DNA of 64,000 bases from Dactylosporangium roseum (GTDB lineage: Bacteria; Actinomycetota; Actinomycetes; Mycobacteriales; Micromonosporaceae): the NCBI RefSeq assembly GCF_025264685.1, contig NZ_CP073721.1, forward strand, positions 3,463,001 to 3,527,000, read 5' to 3'. The translations under genes were made by a program, and so were the position numbers. Shown here in pieces: positions 34,933 to 44,102 of this stretch. The first letter of the stretch is position 1, and each line of letters begins with the position of its first letter. The notes beneath the pieces were generated by a model, which saw only the letters and a list, made by a program, of their open reading frames with translations, was not told the DNA's origin and did no database searches.

Positions 34933-35940
34933 ATGAGTGAGATGCAGCGGCCGGCGTCGTTGTCGGCCGAGGATGTGTTGTATGAGGCGGCCCGCGTGGC
35001 GTGTCTGGCACCGTCGATCGAGAACTCTCAGCCCTGGCGCTGGCGCATCCGCGGCAACGCCCTTGAACTGCGCGCGGACCGCTCCCGCCAGTTGACCGTC
35101 ACCGATCCGCAGGGCCGGTTGATGATTGTCAGCTGCGGTGCGGTCCTGCACCATGCCACCGTCGTGCTCGCCGTCCTCGGGGCCGCGGTCACCGTCGAAC
35201 GGATCGACGATCCAGCCGATCCGGACCTGCTTGCCAGACTGACGCTCACCGGCCCGCACCAGGTTACAGCCGACGACATGCGCCTGCATCATGCCCTGCG
35301 CACGCGCTGCACCGATCAGCGCCCATTCCTGGGCGTCCGGCCGCTACCGGACGAGGTGATGGACCTGCTGCGCCACACCGCCGAACCGTTCGGGGTCAGC
35401 ACGCACGCGTTCGACCCAGCACAGGTGGACGTCCGTGCACTCGTCGCACGGTCAGCGGCGACAGTCGAGCAACGCGACATCGGCTACCAGGACGAGATCG
35501 CCACCTGGCCGACCCACCGCATACCAGCGACCCGCGGCGGTGTGCCGACGACGGCGGACGTCCCGGCGGTGACACGGACTGGGCCGGCCCGCGACTTCGC
35601 TCCGGGAGCGTCGCCGGGCCTGGCTCCCGGCCCCGGCGACGACCGATACACCACCTACCTGGCGTTCGCGACCGCACAGGACACCAGGGCAGACTGGCTG
35701 CGCACCGGGGAGGCGCTCAGTGCGGTCCTGCTCACCGCCACAACCATCGGGGTGGCCTCGTCGGCGATGAGCGATGTGGTCGAGGTCCCCGGTGCGTGGA
35801 CGGTACTACGCGGGGCGATCGCACCAGCCGGGTACCCACAACTGACCGTCCGGCTCGGCGTCAACGAGAGCGCGCCCCCGGCAGCGCCGGTACCGCGCCG
35901 CCCATGCGACGAGGTCATCGAAGTCATCGCGGTGGGTTGA
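34933..35940 (+). CDS. Acg-type FMN-binding nitroreductase
   Basis: 335 residues in two nitroreductase-fold halves. The first has ARVACLAPSIENSQPWRWRI, the conserved SxxNxQPW flavin contact of the Acg (Rv2032) family, and LMIVSCGAVLHHATVVLA. The second half has ADWLRTGEALSAVLLTATTI and YPQLTVRLGV. In M. tuberculosis Acg belongs to the dormancy (DosR) regulon and binds FMN as a lid-covered, possibly non-enzymatic store. GGAGG lies 8 bases upstream. Fragments of two further copies lie at 36034-36330 and 48560-48690. Confidence 0.88.
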   Translation: MSEMQRPASLSAEDVLYEAARVACLAPSIENSQPWRWRIRGNALELRADRSRQLTVTDPQGRLMIVSCGAVLHHATVVLAVLGAAVTVERIDDPADPDLLARLTLTGPHQVTADDMRLHHALRTRCTDQRPFLGVRPLPDEVMDLLRHTAEPFGVSTHAFDPAQVDVRALVARSAATVEQRDIGYQDEIATWPTHRIPATRGGVPTTADVPAVTRTGPARDFAPGASPGLAPGPGDDRYTTYLAFATAQDTRADWLRTGEALSAVLLTATTIGVASSAMSDVVEVPGAWTVLRGAIAPAGYPQLTVRLGVNESAPPAAPVPRRPCDEVIEVIAVG

Positions 35941-36033
35941 CCCGCGTCGCGCCGCAGACCACCCCGTACGCATCGTCGCCGCCGATGCGCGGCCGTCGGG
36001 AGGTCGGCACGCCAACGGCCGGTTCAGCCCTCG

Positions 36034-36330
36034 CTACGGCCGTTCGATGATCTGGTCGGCTGGCAGCCGCGGTGCGTGTGGCGCAACCTTTTCGGTCGGT
36101 TCGGTCGGTTCGGTCGGTTCGGTCGATCCGAGCCGCAGGACGAGGTAGGGCGGCCGAGGCCGGCGAGTGGTGCCCGCATCGCCTCATGGGTGGCGGCCAC
36201 CTCGACGGTGGCGCTGAGCGGCAGGACCGATACACCCAACTCGGTGGTGGTGAGCCAGCCGGCTGAGAGCGCTTCGCCGGCGTGTAGCCAGTCCAGGGGG
36301 CGGTCCTCGCGGCCGTAGAGGATCGCGAAG
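36034..36330 (-). pseudogene. C-terminal fragment of an Acg-type nitroreductase
   Basis: The frame reads AIFAILYGREDRPLDWLHAG, EALSAGWLTTTELGVSVLPL and ATVEVAATHEAMRAPLAG, matching the last third of the neighbouring intact gene. After LAGLGRP the frame shifts by one to YLVLRIG and ends in a TEP repeat, then ADQIIERP and a stop at 36034. The N-terminal two thirds are missing. It is oriented against the intact copy, so the pair looks like an inverted partial duplication. Confidence 0.75.
36091..36125. repeat. 9-base tandem repeat (TTCGGTCGG) x 3.9
   Basis: Three full copies and 8 bases of a fourth stand in a row. On the minus strand they encode TEP-TEP-TEP in the tail of the nitroreductase fragment. 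A 9-base unit keeps the reading frame and is prone to slippage. Confidence 0.85.
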
Positions 36331-36635
36331 ATGGCGGATCGACGGGGCGTAGCCTGCAGCGGTGACAGCCCCAGCAAGCGCCTGGCTCGCGGCTTGCGCG
36401 TCGGGCCGGGTATCGGTCGGGTGGCACGACGTGTCATTCTGCGAGACCACCCTGCTGCGCTCCTACGCCGGGCCCTGCACCACCTCCGCCACGTCGGCCA
36501 ACCACTACGCGCCACAACCGCAAGCTGACCCTCGTCAGGCCGTGACGACGACCTTGCCTCGGAGGGCGAGCTTCCCTTCGCGGGCGAGCATTTGCAGAAC
36601 CTCGATCAGGTCGAACCGGCGGTTCCGAACGCAGG
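36331..36635. other. Gap between nitroreductase fragment and DUF5994 gene
   Basis: No intact gene. Around 36540-36610 the minus strand reads RFDLIEVLQMLAREGKLALR, which partly resembles the N-terminus of GAF-ANTAR proteins (FDLIEFLQMLAD at 12.2 kb) and then diverges. Confidence 0.4.
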
Positions 36636-37202
36636 TCATGAGGTGTTCGCCGGCTCGGCTGGGACATGCCGTCGCGAGGGCTCCCGGGCGCTGTGGCCGC
36701 CTTCGTTGTCCCACACGGTGCCCGGGTCGACGCCTTCACTGCGCTCGGCGGTCGGTGCGGTGCGGGATGCGGCGAGGATGGCCGGAGCGCGCAGTTGGTT
36801 GGTCGGATCGGCGGCCGTGGCCATGGCGATGGCCGCAGTGGCGGTGGTGGCCTCGGGGGGCACGACGAGCAGGTCGATCTGGTCGCCGCGCTCGGTGGTG
36901 GCGATCAGCATGCCGGGGTCGACGGTGCTGAACCACCCGGCCCGCACCACGCGGGTGCCGACCGCGAGGCGCCGAAAGTGGCCATTCCAGGTGCTGCTGT
37001 TGAGCATCATCTGGCGGATCGGTCCGTACCGTTCGTTCAGGGCGAGGATCAACCCCGGTAGTTCCGCCACCGGATCCCGGGAACGGGGCCACCATCCGCC
37101 GTCGAGGACAGCTCGACTTGCCCGCACCGCAGCGAGCGATATCCTCGGCTGGGTCGGTGGTCCCGGCGGAACGACTGTGACGCGTTGGGCGGCGGTGAAC
37201 AT
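36636..37202 (-). CDS. DUF5994 family protein
   Basis: 188 residues from ATG 37202, with GAGGGG 8 bases upstream. The family core is intact: VLDGGWWPRSRDPVAELPGL, ALNERYGPIRQMMLNSSTW and VVRAGWFSTVDPGMLIATTE, ending RGDQIDLLVVPPEATTATA. This soluble domain of unknown function is common in actinomycetes. The C-terminal 40 residues (after ILAASRTAP) are unlike the paralogue at 56364-56804 and may be a recombined tail. The two copies share the GGWWPRS..PAELPGL block. Confidence 0.82.
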   Translation of the reverse strand: MFTAAQRVTVVPPGPPTQPRISLAAVRASRAVLDGGWWPRSRDPVAELPGLILALNERYGPIRQMMLNSSTWNGHFRRLAVGTRVVRAGWFSTVDPGMLIATTERGDQIDLLVVPPEATTATAAIAMATAADPTNQLRAPAILAASRTAPTAERSEGVDPGTVWDNEGGHSAREPSRRHVPAEPANTS

Positions 37203-37573
37203 AACTGGCCCCTCTCCCGACCTACGGGCTGCCACCGGGAGGTGACCGGTATGGAAACCTGCAGCTTTACTCGGCGTGACTCGATTCGTGCTGCGCCGGC
37301 CGCGGTCCGTCGGCGGTGCATATTTCGGTCACCGGGGTCTCGGGTGCCAAAGCCAACTCTACGCCTGTAGCACGAGAACGGCGCGATGCCTCGTCGACGT
37401 TCTGACGATCCCTGCGATCTCAGCGTCACGGGTTTGCCGGGGGAGTGGAGGTGCCGGCCGCTGTACCGTCGGAAACGCCGTCGCGGCGAGCCGACGGTCA
37501 ACGGATCCGACCGCAGCGCCGCACGATTCCCCGGGTGAGACGGTGGCCGCGAAGCACGCGAGGGGCGGAGCGT

Positions 37574-37689
37574 ATGGAGTTCAGATCCGGTGCCGGGAGA
37601 TCTACGAGGATCTCGAACCGGGCAAGACCATCGACGCCGAGCGTGGCGTCTGGGCCGACCGTGCCGAGGCGGAAGCGGAGGTCCGCTGA
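37574..37689 (+). pseudogene. Inorganic pyrophosphatase relic (start fused to C-terminal end)
   Basis: ATGGAGTTC, the same first three codons as ppa at 20255, is followed after a deletion by EIYEDLEPGKTIDAERGVWA and [10 protein letters not shown] in another frame. That matches [20 protein letters not shown] near the end of ppa. About 110 internal codons are lost. The text before the ATG (GGGGCGGAGCGT) resembles the ppa upstream region (GGGCGGAGCAT), so the copy once included its ribosome-binding site. Confidence 0.78.
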
Positions 37690-38260
37690 GGTCGATCGTG
37701 ATCCGCCGCAAGTCCAGCTCAGCGTTGCGCCGCATCGCGGCCTCGACCGTTGCCTTGGTGCCGTCGGACGGCGGCGGCGACTCGAGCGAGATCTCGTTTG
37801 CTGACCTGCGTGACGCCCTTGAGGTAGGTGACCGCCCGTGCGGCGGCGTTGCGCTGGTACTCCCAGGCGAAGTGTCCGGAGAGGGTGATCTTGTGGTCCT
37901 GGACGTCGGCGGTGACCGCGTTCGGGGGGACGTCGACGGCCCACTCGAGGAACTGGCTGGCAGCCTGAGCGATGTCCTGATCGGTGATGCCCGAGGCGGA
38001 AGGCGTGCATACGGTGGTCTTGTGGTGACGTTCTTGACGCCGACCCGCATCGCGGCGTGTTTCACCGCGGGCCGTTCCGGCAGGCTGGCGACCTCGCCGA
38101 CAACGTCACCGTTCCGCGGCTGACCTGCACTTCGAGGCCAGTCGCGTCAACGCTCGGGGTGTATTGCAGTTCCTCGGTCGCGACCGATGCGCCGTGTCGC
38201 CCGTCGAGCATGAAGTTGTCGTCACGGCCACGATTGGCGCGGTCGCCATCATTGTCCGAT
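37690..38260 (-). pseudogene. BON-domain protein, several frameshifts
   Basis: Three reading frames must be joined. ATEELQYTPSVDATGLEVQV and SRGTVTLS open the first BON repeat, GEVASLPERPAVKHAAMRV follows in a second frame, and ITDQDIAQAASQFLEWAVDV, KITLSGHFAWEYQRNAAARA and VTYLKGVTQVS give the second repeat in a third. SDGTKATVEAAMRRNAELDL and RRITIDLSG begin a third repeat. BON proteins bind membranes in the osmotic-shock response. At least three shifts and a 3' truncation are present. Confidence 0.75.
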
Positions 38261-38345
38261 CGGGCCGGCCGGTTTGGGTGAGTCCGAATGAGCGTGGGGC
38301 CAATGTGTCGCCCTGGTCGACCGGTGAGGCGACGCGCCCTCATGC

Positions 38346-38784
38346 TCCCGGGTGCGGGCGATCTGCGACTACGTGTGGCGGCACGCGATGTACACGTCCG
38401 AGTCGAGCGGGCCCGCCACCGAGGCGGTGGACACACTGCTGTCCGCCTGTGGTGTGTGCCGCGACCTCGCACACCTCGCCGCCGCATTCTGCCGGGCGGT
38501 CGAGGCCCCCACGCGCGTTGCCGCCGTGTACGTCCCCGGCCTGGCCCTGATGGACTTTTACTCCGTGGTGGATCGAGGTGGACGGCCACTGGCAGGTGTG
38601 GGACGCGACACGGTTGGCGCTCCGCCCGACGTTGGTCCGCGTCGCTATCGACCGGGACGCCGCCGACATCGCGTTCACCACCGTGACGGCCGGTCGTGCC
38701 GAGCTGCGTAGCCTGGAGGTGAGGGCGGTGTCCGCCGGTGCTCTCCCCGTGGACGACCACGACCGCCCTGATCGCCTCGGCTGA
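38346..38784 (+). pseudogene. Transglutaminase-like protein, 5'-truncated and frameshifted
   Basis: RAICDYVWRHAMYTSESSGP and LSACGVCRDLAHLAAAFCRA include the Cys (GVCRDLAH) of the transglutaminase core. Near 38565 the frame shifts by one to WIEVDGHWQVWDATRLALRP, the His-Asp part of the triad (GHWQVWDAT). The C-terminal text LRSLEVRAVSAGALPVDDHD runs to the stop. The N-terminal third is missing. Active-site residues survive, but in different frames. Confidence 0.75.
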
Positions 38785-39302
38785 GCCTCGAGAGTGCCGC
38801 GGCGAGTGTTCGAGATGGTGTCGTCGTGCAGGGAAGAGCGCGACGCCCTTGTTCCTGTGTCTTGGGCCGCGCATAGGCGTCATGGTGCAGCGGCGCAGGT
38901 CGTCGCTGCTGGGCTCAAGGCCAGATGATGCCGCGATGTCAACACCATGTCGCTTACGACCGGGACCCGGCGGTCCGCGCTGAAGAGCCCCGGCCGGTTG
39001 CCCGACGCAGCGATGAGCCGGGCCGCGAGCGCCTCGTATCCATGTGGCGACCGCGGGCCAGCGCAAGGTGGGCGTACGGGGCCGGGAAAGCCGGGCGGCC
39101 ATGGCGGGGCCGGTGAGGGTGCGCCGGCCTTCGGCTTCCACCGTTTCGGCCGGGCGAGAAACCCATCCGCGACGGGCACCGCGAGCCGCCGGTCGGCCGA
39201 CGTCATCGCCGCGGGCGGGACCCCGGAACGCCGCCCCTAGCGCCCGCCTTGTGTTGCTGGCGTGATCCGCACACTGACCGCGCCAGCCGGCCGCGGGGGC
39301 AA
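38785..39302. other. Debris region
   Basis: No intact gene. It contains the short glycosyltransferase fragment listed at 38985-39075. The rest is unassigned. Confidence 0.4.
38985..39075 (-). pseudogene. C-terminal fragment of a third glycosyltransferase copy
   Basis: RWPAVAT in one frame and YEALAARLIAASG in the next join to a text like WPAVAARYETLAERLRSAG of the decayed glycosyltransferase at 21350-22294. About 25 codons remain. The match is short but keeps order and spacing. Confidence 0.5.
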
Positions 39303-39338
39303 GACAGGCTCCGGGCGGGTAATCGCCCGGAGCCTGTC
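39303..39338. terminator. Perfect 15-bp stem hairpin
   Basis: GACAGGCTCCGGGCG (39303-39317) pairs without mismatch with CGCCCGGAGCCTGTC (39324-39338) around a 6-base loop. This is strong enough for a transcription terminator in either direction, although no T run follows. No intact gene ends beside it, so it may be left from a lost gene. Confidence 0.65.
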
Positions 39339-39769
39339 GATCCCCCCTCGAAGAAGGCCTCAAACTGTTACGCGGACGCCGGTCATCCACCCGGCCGGGC
39401 TTCGCGGCTTCGCACGGTGTTGGCACTGCCGCCGCATGCGGGCAGGTGAGCGCCGCCGCGCGCGGTGTTTGCCGTCGACCGGCACAGGGTCCGCCCTGCG
39501 GGAGCGGTGAGCTAGCGGGGTTGCCGCGTCGGCACAGATCATTGACGCCAACGGTCCGCAGGTAGCGCCTCGTGCGCGGCTGCTGCGCTGGATTACACGC
39601 GACGTGCTGGTCCCGCCCATGAAGGCCCTTCAGATAGCTGGCCAAAGCTGGAAGGTGCCACCGGGGACCAGGGAGGCGTCATCACTGTACACTCCGTCTG
39701 CCGGTGATCGCATGGATCTCGCTTCGGAGCGTAGGGTGGGCGTGTCGCCCAGGTCCCCAGTGGCCGCAT
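39339..39769. other. Gap without recognisable gene
   Basis: About 430 bases between the hairpin and the kinase relic. Nothing could be assigned. Confidence 0.4.
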
Positions 39770-40330
39770 ATGAGTCGTCAACATCGCTCTGCGGCCGAGC
39801 TGATGGCTCGATGGGCATCGACAAGACCGCCATGGTCACGTCGCCGCTGTCCCGGTCCCGCCGCTCGTCGCCGGGCCAAGTGCCTGCGGGCGGTGCCACT
39901 GCGGTTGCGGTCGCGGGCGGAACGGCGGAGCAGGGCGAATGCCTCGTCGAGGTCGACGTGGAGGCCCCAGGCGAAGACGTCCATCGCCGGCGTTGCCGGC
40001 GTGATCCACAGATGTTCCGGTGCGGCCCAGCCACGGCTGCACTGCACGACTCCGTCCGCGTACCGCTCCCCGTGGTCAAGCGTCGGTGCGGTGCAGGCCG
40101 CGTCCATCATGGACGCCAGCCGGAACTCGCGCCGGCACGTCACAGGCGCCCACGCCCCGGCACGGAGGATCTTGATGGCGGCACGACGGCCGGTCGGCGT
40201 CACGGCCAGACAGACGTCGGCCGTCCCACCGGAACCCGAACGGTAATCGGCAACGCCGGCCGGGTCGGTCTCGCGAAGCGGCCAGGTGTTGTCTGCGCGG
40301 TCCGGGTCCAGTGATGCTGAACCACCCGGA
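39770..40330 (-). pseudogene. Ser/Thr protein kinase relic fused to an ANTAR fragment
   Basis: The frame gives SGSGGTADVCLAVTPTGRRA and AIKILRAGAWAP, the Gly-rich loop and VAIK lysine of Hanks-type kinases. REFRLASMMDAACTAPTLD follows, and GWAAPEHLWITPATPAMDVF is the APE/activation-segment region. The catalytic loop (HRDxKxxN) between them is deleted. After VFAWG the same frame continues as LHVDLDEAFALLRRSARDRN, which is ANTAR sequence. Two unrelated genes have been joined and both halves are incomplete. Confidence 0.65.
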
Positions 40331-40493
40331 TGATGTCCACCTTGGCCGGTGTCGTCGGCTCGGCGGGGTCGGTGATAGTCGTGTTGGTTGCCGTTGGCGC
40401 GGCGCGAGCGGTCATGCTGATCGACCTGCACCGCTGGCGTTTTGCTCTCACGGTCCCGGGTGGCCGGCAGTCGGCGAAGTGCCGGATTTGTGG

Positions 40494-40940
40494 TCAGGCG
40501 GCGACTGGCAGGTCGAACGACGGCGTCACGGCCTCGGGGGTGGGTCCGATCCCGGACGGAACTTCAGATCTGACCGGTACGAGCGGCGGCGTGCTGGAAG
40601 GGGCGGCGAGGATGCCGAGCAGTCCGGTCAACGCCAGAACCCGACGGACGATGGGCTGCGGGTTGACGACCCGCAACTGGCATCCCGTCCGTGCGGCGGC
40701 CCTGCGCATGGCGACAAGCACGCCGAGTCCGATGCAGTCCATAAAGGTGACCCCGGCAAGGTCAACATCGAGGAAGTCGGGAGCCTGCGTGTACAAGGCG
40801 CTGAACAGCCCATCATGCAGCATGTGTGCGGTTGTCAGGTCGATCTCTCCGACTGCGACGGCCCGGACCGTGGCCGGGCACGAGCAGCTTATACCGATAC
40901 GGAGCTGCGCCGATGGGGTCACCGGGGAAAGTGTGGACAT
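40494..40940 (-). CDS. STAS-domain protein with C-terminal extension
   Basis: 148 residues from ATG 40940, with GGAGG 4 bases upstream. VRAVAVGEIDLTTAHMLHDG, APDFLDVDLAGVTFMDCIGL and LVAMRRAAARTGCQLRVVNP form the STAS fold, with Cys (FMDCIG) at the place of the usual phosphorylated Ser, which would prevent classical phosphorylation. A Pro/Ser-rich tail of about 40 residues follows (PSSTPPLVPVRSEVPSG). It is one of six STAS genes or fragments in the window. Confidence 0.85.
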   Translation of the reverse strand: MSTLSPVTPSAQLRIGISCSCPATVRAVAVGEIDLTTAHMLHDGLFSALYTQAPDFLDVDLAGVTFMDCIGLGVLVAMRRAAARTGCQLRVVNPQPIVRRVLALTGLLGILAAPSSTPPLVPVRSEVPSGIGPTPEAVTPSFDLPVAA

Positions 40941-41228
40941 GATTCCTCCAGCCCGATTGGTTCCAGGAACGGCTTGACAGGCGGGCGAGGGCTGGACCCG
41001 GGCCGGGAAGGCAACAACCCAACGTCGTGGGTGTTGCTGGCTCGACAAGGTGCGTGCGTCGGTACGGGCACCTGCCAGTAGAGTACACGTCAGATGTTCC
41101 CTTGGGCCCCCTCGCGGGTGTCTCGATCAGACATTGCCTGGTCGCCCAGCCAGCCGACGGCCTTTGTGGTGCAGCTTGCGCCCCGTCCGGCAACAACACC
41201 GAACCGCGCGCGACGGGCGTTGACACGG

Positions 41229-41665
41229 GCGAGATCCGCGCCATTCATGGTGAGCACAGGGCGCATCGCGGTGGCGCTGCGCCGGCGCGACCGCCGGGTC
41301 AACCGTAACTGGGTCGAGTGCATCATGCGCCAGCACCGCATCGCCGGCATCACCCGACGTCGGCGTGATCCCTGACGAAGCCCGGCGGCGCGGCGCCGGA
41401 TCCGATCTGGCGGGACTTCACCGCACCGGCGGCGGGTCATGGTTCGCCGAGGGACTTCACCTCCCTGCCCACCGCCGAGGGCTGGCTGTATCTGGCCACC
41501 GCGATCGACCTGTTCAACCGTGAGGTCGTCGGGTACGCGATGGCCGGGCATAGGCGCGCGGAGCTGGTTAGCCCCGCGGCCTGGTCGAGCCCGGCGCAAT
41601 CTGCACTCCGACCGCGGATCGCAGGGTAGTACACCTCGATCGAGTTCGCTTGGATATGGGTCCGT
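41229..41665 (+). mobile_element. IS3-family transposase (OrfB) remnant
   Basis: EIRAIHGEHRAHRGGAAPA, then in other frames RRVNRNWVECIMRQHRIAGI, FTSLPTAEGWLYLATAIDLF and NREVVGYAMAGHRRAELVS, and finally HSDRGSQG. These are the HTH_21 and DDE (rve) segments of IS3 OrfB proteins in correct order. The first catalytic Asp block (GDITYLPT) is damaged, and the C-terminal Glu region is missing. No terminal inverted repeats were found. Confidence 0.78.
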
Positions 41666-41704
41666 GGCCGGCTGTCCGGGTTCCGGGGCTGTCCAGGGGT
41701 GGGC

Positions 41705-42082
41705 TCAGTGGTGCTGGCGGCGGGTCAGGCGGCGTAGTTGGGTGATCCGGGCCGCGCCGATCACCATGGTCAGGATCGCGGCGCCGACGGCGGCGACCAG
41801 CAGGGCCATGGCCAGGGGCAGGTTGCCGTGCATTCCCAGGAAGGTGACCTCAACGCTGCGGGTGTTCTGCAGCATGAACACGATCAGCACCACGAGGATC
41901 AGCGCCGCGACGCAGATGCCGAACCAGGTGGCGCCGGTACGGGTGCGCGGGACCCGGCTGGCCGGTGACGTCACAGCCTGATCCGCCGGGTTCTGCGAGG
42001 GAGTTGCGGGGCCGGGCGGGGGTCCCGCGACGGACGGCTCGGCGGACGCACTTCGAGTGCGATGGAGGTCGTTGGCCGACAT
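41705..42082 (-). CDS. LapA-domain membrane protein
   Basis: 125 residues from ATG 42082, with GAGGGG upstream. A Pro/Ala-rich cytoplasmic leader is followed by WFGICVAALILVVLIVFMLQ, then NTRSVEVTFLGMHGNLPLAM and ALLVAAVGAAILTMVIGAAR. Two membrane helices flank the NTxxVxVxFLG linker typical of LapA (DUF1049) proteins, which act in envelope/lipopolysaccharide assembly in Gram-negatives and are of unclear function in actinomycetes. The tail is basic (RRLTRRQHH). It lies leftward of a DUF4383 gene. Confidence 0.85.
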   Translation of the reverse strand: MSANDLHRTRSASAEPSVAGPPPGPATPSQNPADQAVTSPASRVPRTRTGATWFGICVAALILVVLIVFMLQNTRSVEVTFLGMHGNLPLAMALLVAAVGAAILTMVIGAARITQLRRLTRRQHH

Positions 42083-42515
42083 GACATCCCCTCTCATCGG
42101 GTTGGGCCGGTGCGGCGGGCACCTCAGGGCAGGGATGTCGTCGATTCCGGGATGGTTCGATCGTACTCTTGTTGTCCGTGTTCGACTGCGTCCGCAAGGA
42201 GATCGAATTCGGCAGGCACGACGATACGCATGGGGGCACTCCGTCACGTGATGTTGGCGACGGGCACGAGCCATCGATATACGTCGGATGATCAAGCGGG
42301 TCGGTGGGACGTCGAGCTGTCGGGACCAGCGAGGGTTGGGTAGTAGGGCCAGCCCACAGCCGGACAAGCGGATCGTTCTCGCGGCGGAGCTGGATGGCGA
42401 GCCGCGCGGCCCGGTGTGACAGCCACCCGGCCCGTTGCGGCCTGCGGCGGTGTGACGGCGGCTGGTGCGGCCGCGAAGCCGCAGCAGCGCCGTCGATGGC
42501 ACCGTGGCGCGGACG
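42083..42515. other. Gap between LapA and DUF4383 genes
   Basis: About 430 bases with no recognisable gene. It presumably contains the LapA promoter. Confidence 0.45.
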
Positions 42516-42983
42516 TCAGCGTTCGTCGCTGCGGGGGCCGCGTGGTGACAGGGCGAGGCCGAGGCCGATCATGCCCAGGCCCAGGATCAGGTGCAGCCAG
42601 TTGTCCGCGGCGTTGACGGGGACGAAGTTGGCGTCGCTGCCGTGTCCGATCACCAGTCCGTACAGGAAGAGCACGAGGTAGATGGCGCCGCCGCCGATGA
42701 GGTACAGCCGGGCGGTGTCGGCGCATCGGGCCAGGGCCAGTCCGGCGACGCCGAACAGCAGGTGCACGATGTTGTGCAGGATCGAGACCTGGAAGACGCC
42801 GAGCAGCTCGGCGCCGGAGTCGTGGCCGGCGAACTGCAGCGTGTCGTAGTTCGTCGTGATGCCGGGGATGAACCCTGCCAGACCCACCACGAGGAAGACG
42901 ATGCCGACGACGCGCGCGGCCGTGCGGATGGTGTGTCGGTCCGTGGTGCCGCGGGTGATGCCGGTATCGGATCTGCTGACCAT
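42516..42983 (-). CDS. DUF4383 membrane protein
   Basis: 155 residues from ATG 42983 behind AAGGGAAA. Four membrane helices: VVGIVFLVVGLAGFIPGI, SILHNIVHLLFGVAGLALAR, ARLYLIGGGAIYLVLFLYGL and NWLHLILGLGMIGLGLALS. The pattern with HNxVHLLFGVAGL and NWLHLxLG is the DUF4383 signature, of unknown function. It shares an upstream neighbourhood with a desaturase gene. Part of the third helix of a second copy is fused to the SRPBCC gene at 31.6 kb. Confidence 0.88.
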   Translation of the reverse strand: MVSRSDTGITRGTTDRHTIRTAARVVGIVFLVVGLAGFIPGITTNYDTLQFAGHDSGAELLGVFQVSILHNIVHLLFGVAGLALARCADTARLYLIGGGAIYLVLFLYGLVIGHGSDANFVPVNAADNWLHLILGLGMIGLGLALSPRGPRSDER

Positions 42984-43058
42984 AGTGTTTCCCTTCAATG
43001 GGCGTGCATTGATGCGTTGAGTGGCGTGCTCGCGGACGCCAAGGTCGCGGTACCGGGG

Positions 43059-44102
43059 TTATCGGGTGGTGCGTTGCCGCTGGGCGGCCAGCCGGAGCGG
43101 GGCGCCGACGTCGTGCAGGTGGCGCAGTGCCTGGCGGTATGACTCGATCAGGCTCGTCTGCGCGTAGGGAACCCCAGCCTGTTCGCAGTACTCCTGCACG
43201 ATCGGCTGGGCTCGGCGCAGGTTCGGTGCGGGCATGGCCGGGAACAGGTGGTGCTCGATCTGGTAGTTCAGGCCGCCCAGCGCGATGTCGGTGAGCCGGC
43301 CGCCGGTGACGTTGCGGGACGTGAGTACTTGCTTGCGCAGGTAGTCCTCGTTTCCGGCGGGGTGCGGCATGCCTTTGTGGTTCGGTGCGAATGTCATGCC
43401 CAGGTACACGCCGAAGACGGCATGGTGTACCGCGAAGAACGCCAGGGCCTGCAGCGGGGACAGCACCAGCAGCAGAGCCGCGACGTAGGTGGCGAGGTGC
43501 AGGCCCATGAGGCTGGCCTCCCGGCCGCGGTGCTTCATCCTGGGTTGCCGCAGCGCCTTGAAGCTGGAGATGCGCAGGTCGATGCTGAGCAGTGTGAGCA
43601 GCGGGAAGAACAGTCCCGCTTGGTGGCGGTTGATGAAACCCTTGAGCCCGCGCCGGCCCCACGCGGACTCGGTGGCCCAGATCAGGACTTCCGGCTGCAC
43701 GTCCGGGTCCAGGTCGTCATGGTTGGGGTTGTTGTGGTGGCGGGTGTGCTTCTCCGTCCACCAGCCGTAGCTCATCCCGACCGCGACGTTCGCCGCGAGC
43801 CAGCCGGCCCGTTCGCTGGACTTCTTGGTCCGGAAGACCTGCCGGTGGGCCAGGTCGTGCGCGACGAGCGCCACCTGGGAGAACACCAGACCGAGCAGCG
43901 CGGCGACCGCGAGCGTCCACCACGACCGTCCCACCAGCAGGAACGTCGCCCACCCGCCCAGCAGGGCCACGGCCACCACCGTGATGCGGACGGCGTAATG
44001 GGCGGGACGCCGTCGCAGCAGCCCGGCCTCGGTGATGCGCCGGTTCAACGCCGCGAAGTCGCTGCCGCCCGCAACCCGCGGCCGCTGCGCGGTGACTGTC
44101 AC
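43059..44102 (-). CDS. Fatty-acid desaturase, DesA-like (membrane di-iron)
   Basis: 347 residues from a GTG start. His boxes: VAHDLAHRQVF, EKHTRHHNNPNHDDLDPD and NYQIEHHLFPAMP, with the standard spacing. FAPNHKGMPHPAGNEDYLRK is a conserved loop between helices. The N-terminus RRITEAGLLRRRPAHY matches the paralogue at 54047-55099. It introduces double bonds into acyl chains, probably fed by the reductase encoded at 31768. No ribosome-binding site is seen before the GTG, so the message could be leaderless. Confidence 0.92.
   Translation of the reverse strand: MTVTAQRPRVAGGSDFAALNRRITEAGLLRRRPAHYAVRITVVAVALLGGWATFLLVGRSWWTLAVAALLGLVFSQVALVAHDLAHRQVFRTKKSSERAGWLAANVAVGMSYGWWTEKHTRHHNNPNHDDLDPDVQPEVLIWATESAWGRRGLKGFINRHQAGLFFPLLTLLSIDLRISSFKALRQPRMKHRGREASLMGLHLATYVAALLLVLSPLQALAFFAVHHAVFGVYLGMTFAPNHKGMPHPAGNEDYLRKQVLTSRNVTGGRLTDIALGGLNYQIEHHLFPAMPAPNLRRAQPIVQEYCEQAGVPYAQTSLIESYRQALRHLHDVGAPLRLAAQRQRTTR

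Noticed and set aside
38062..39645. Minus-strand frame of more than 500 codons
   Set aside because: It threads through unrelated relics (BON, transglutaminase antisense, glycosyltransferase end). Only its last 40 codons carry real BON sequence.
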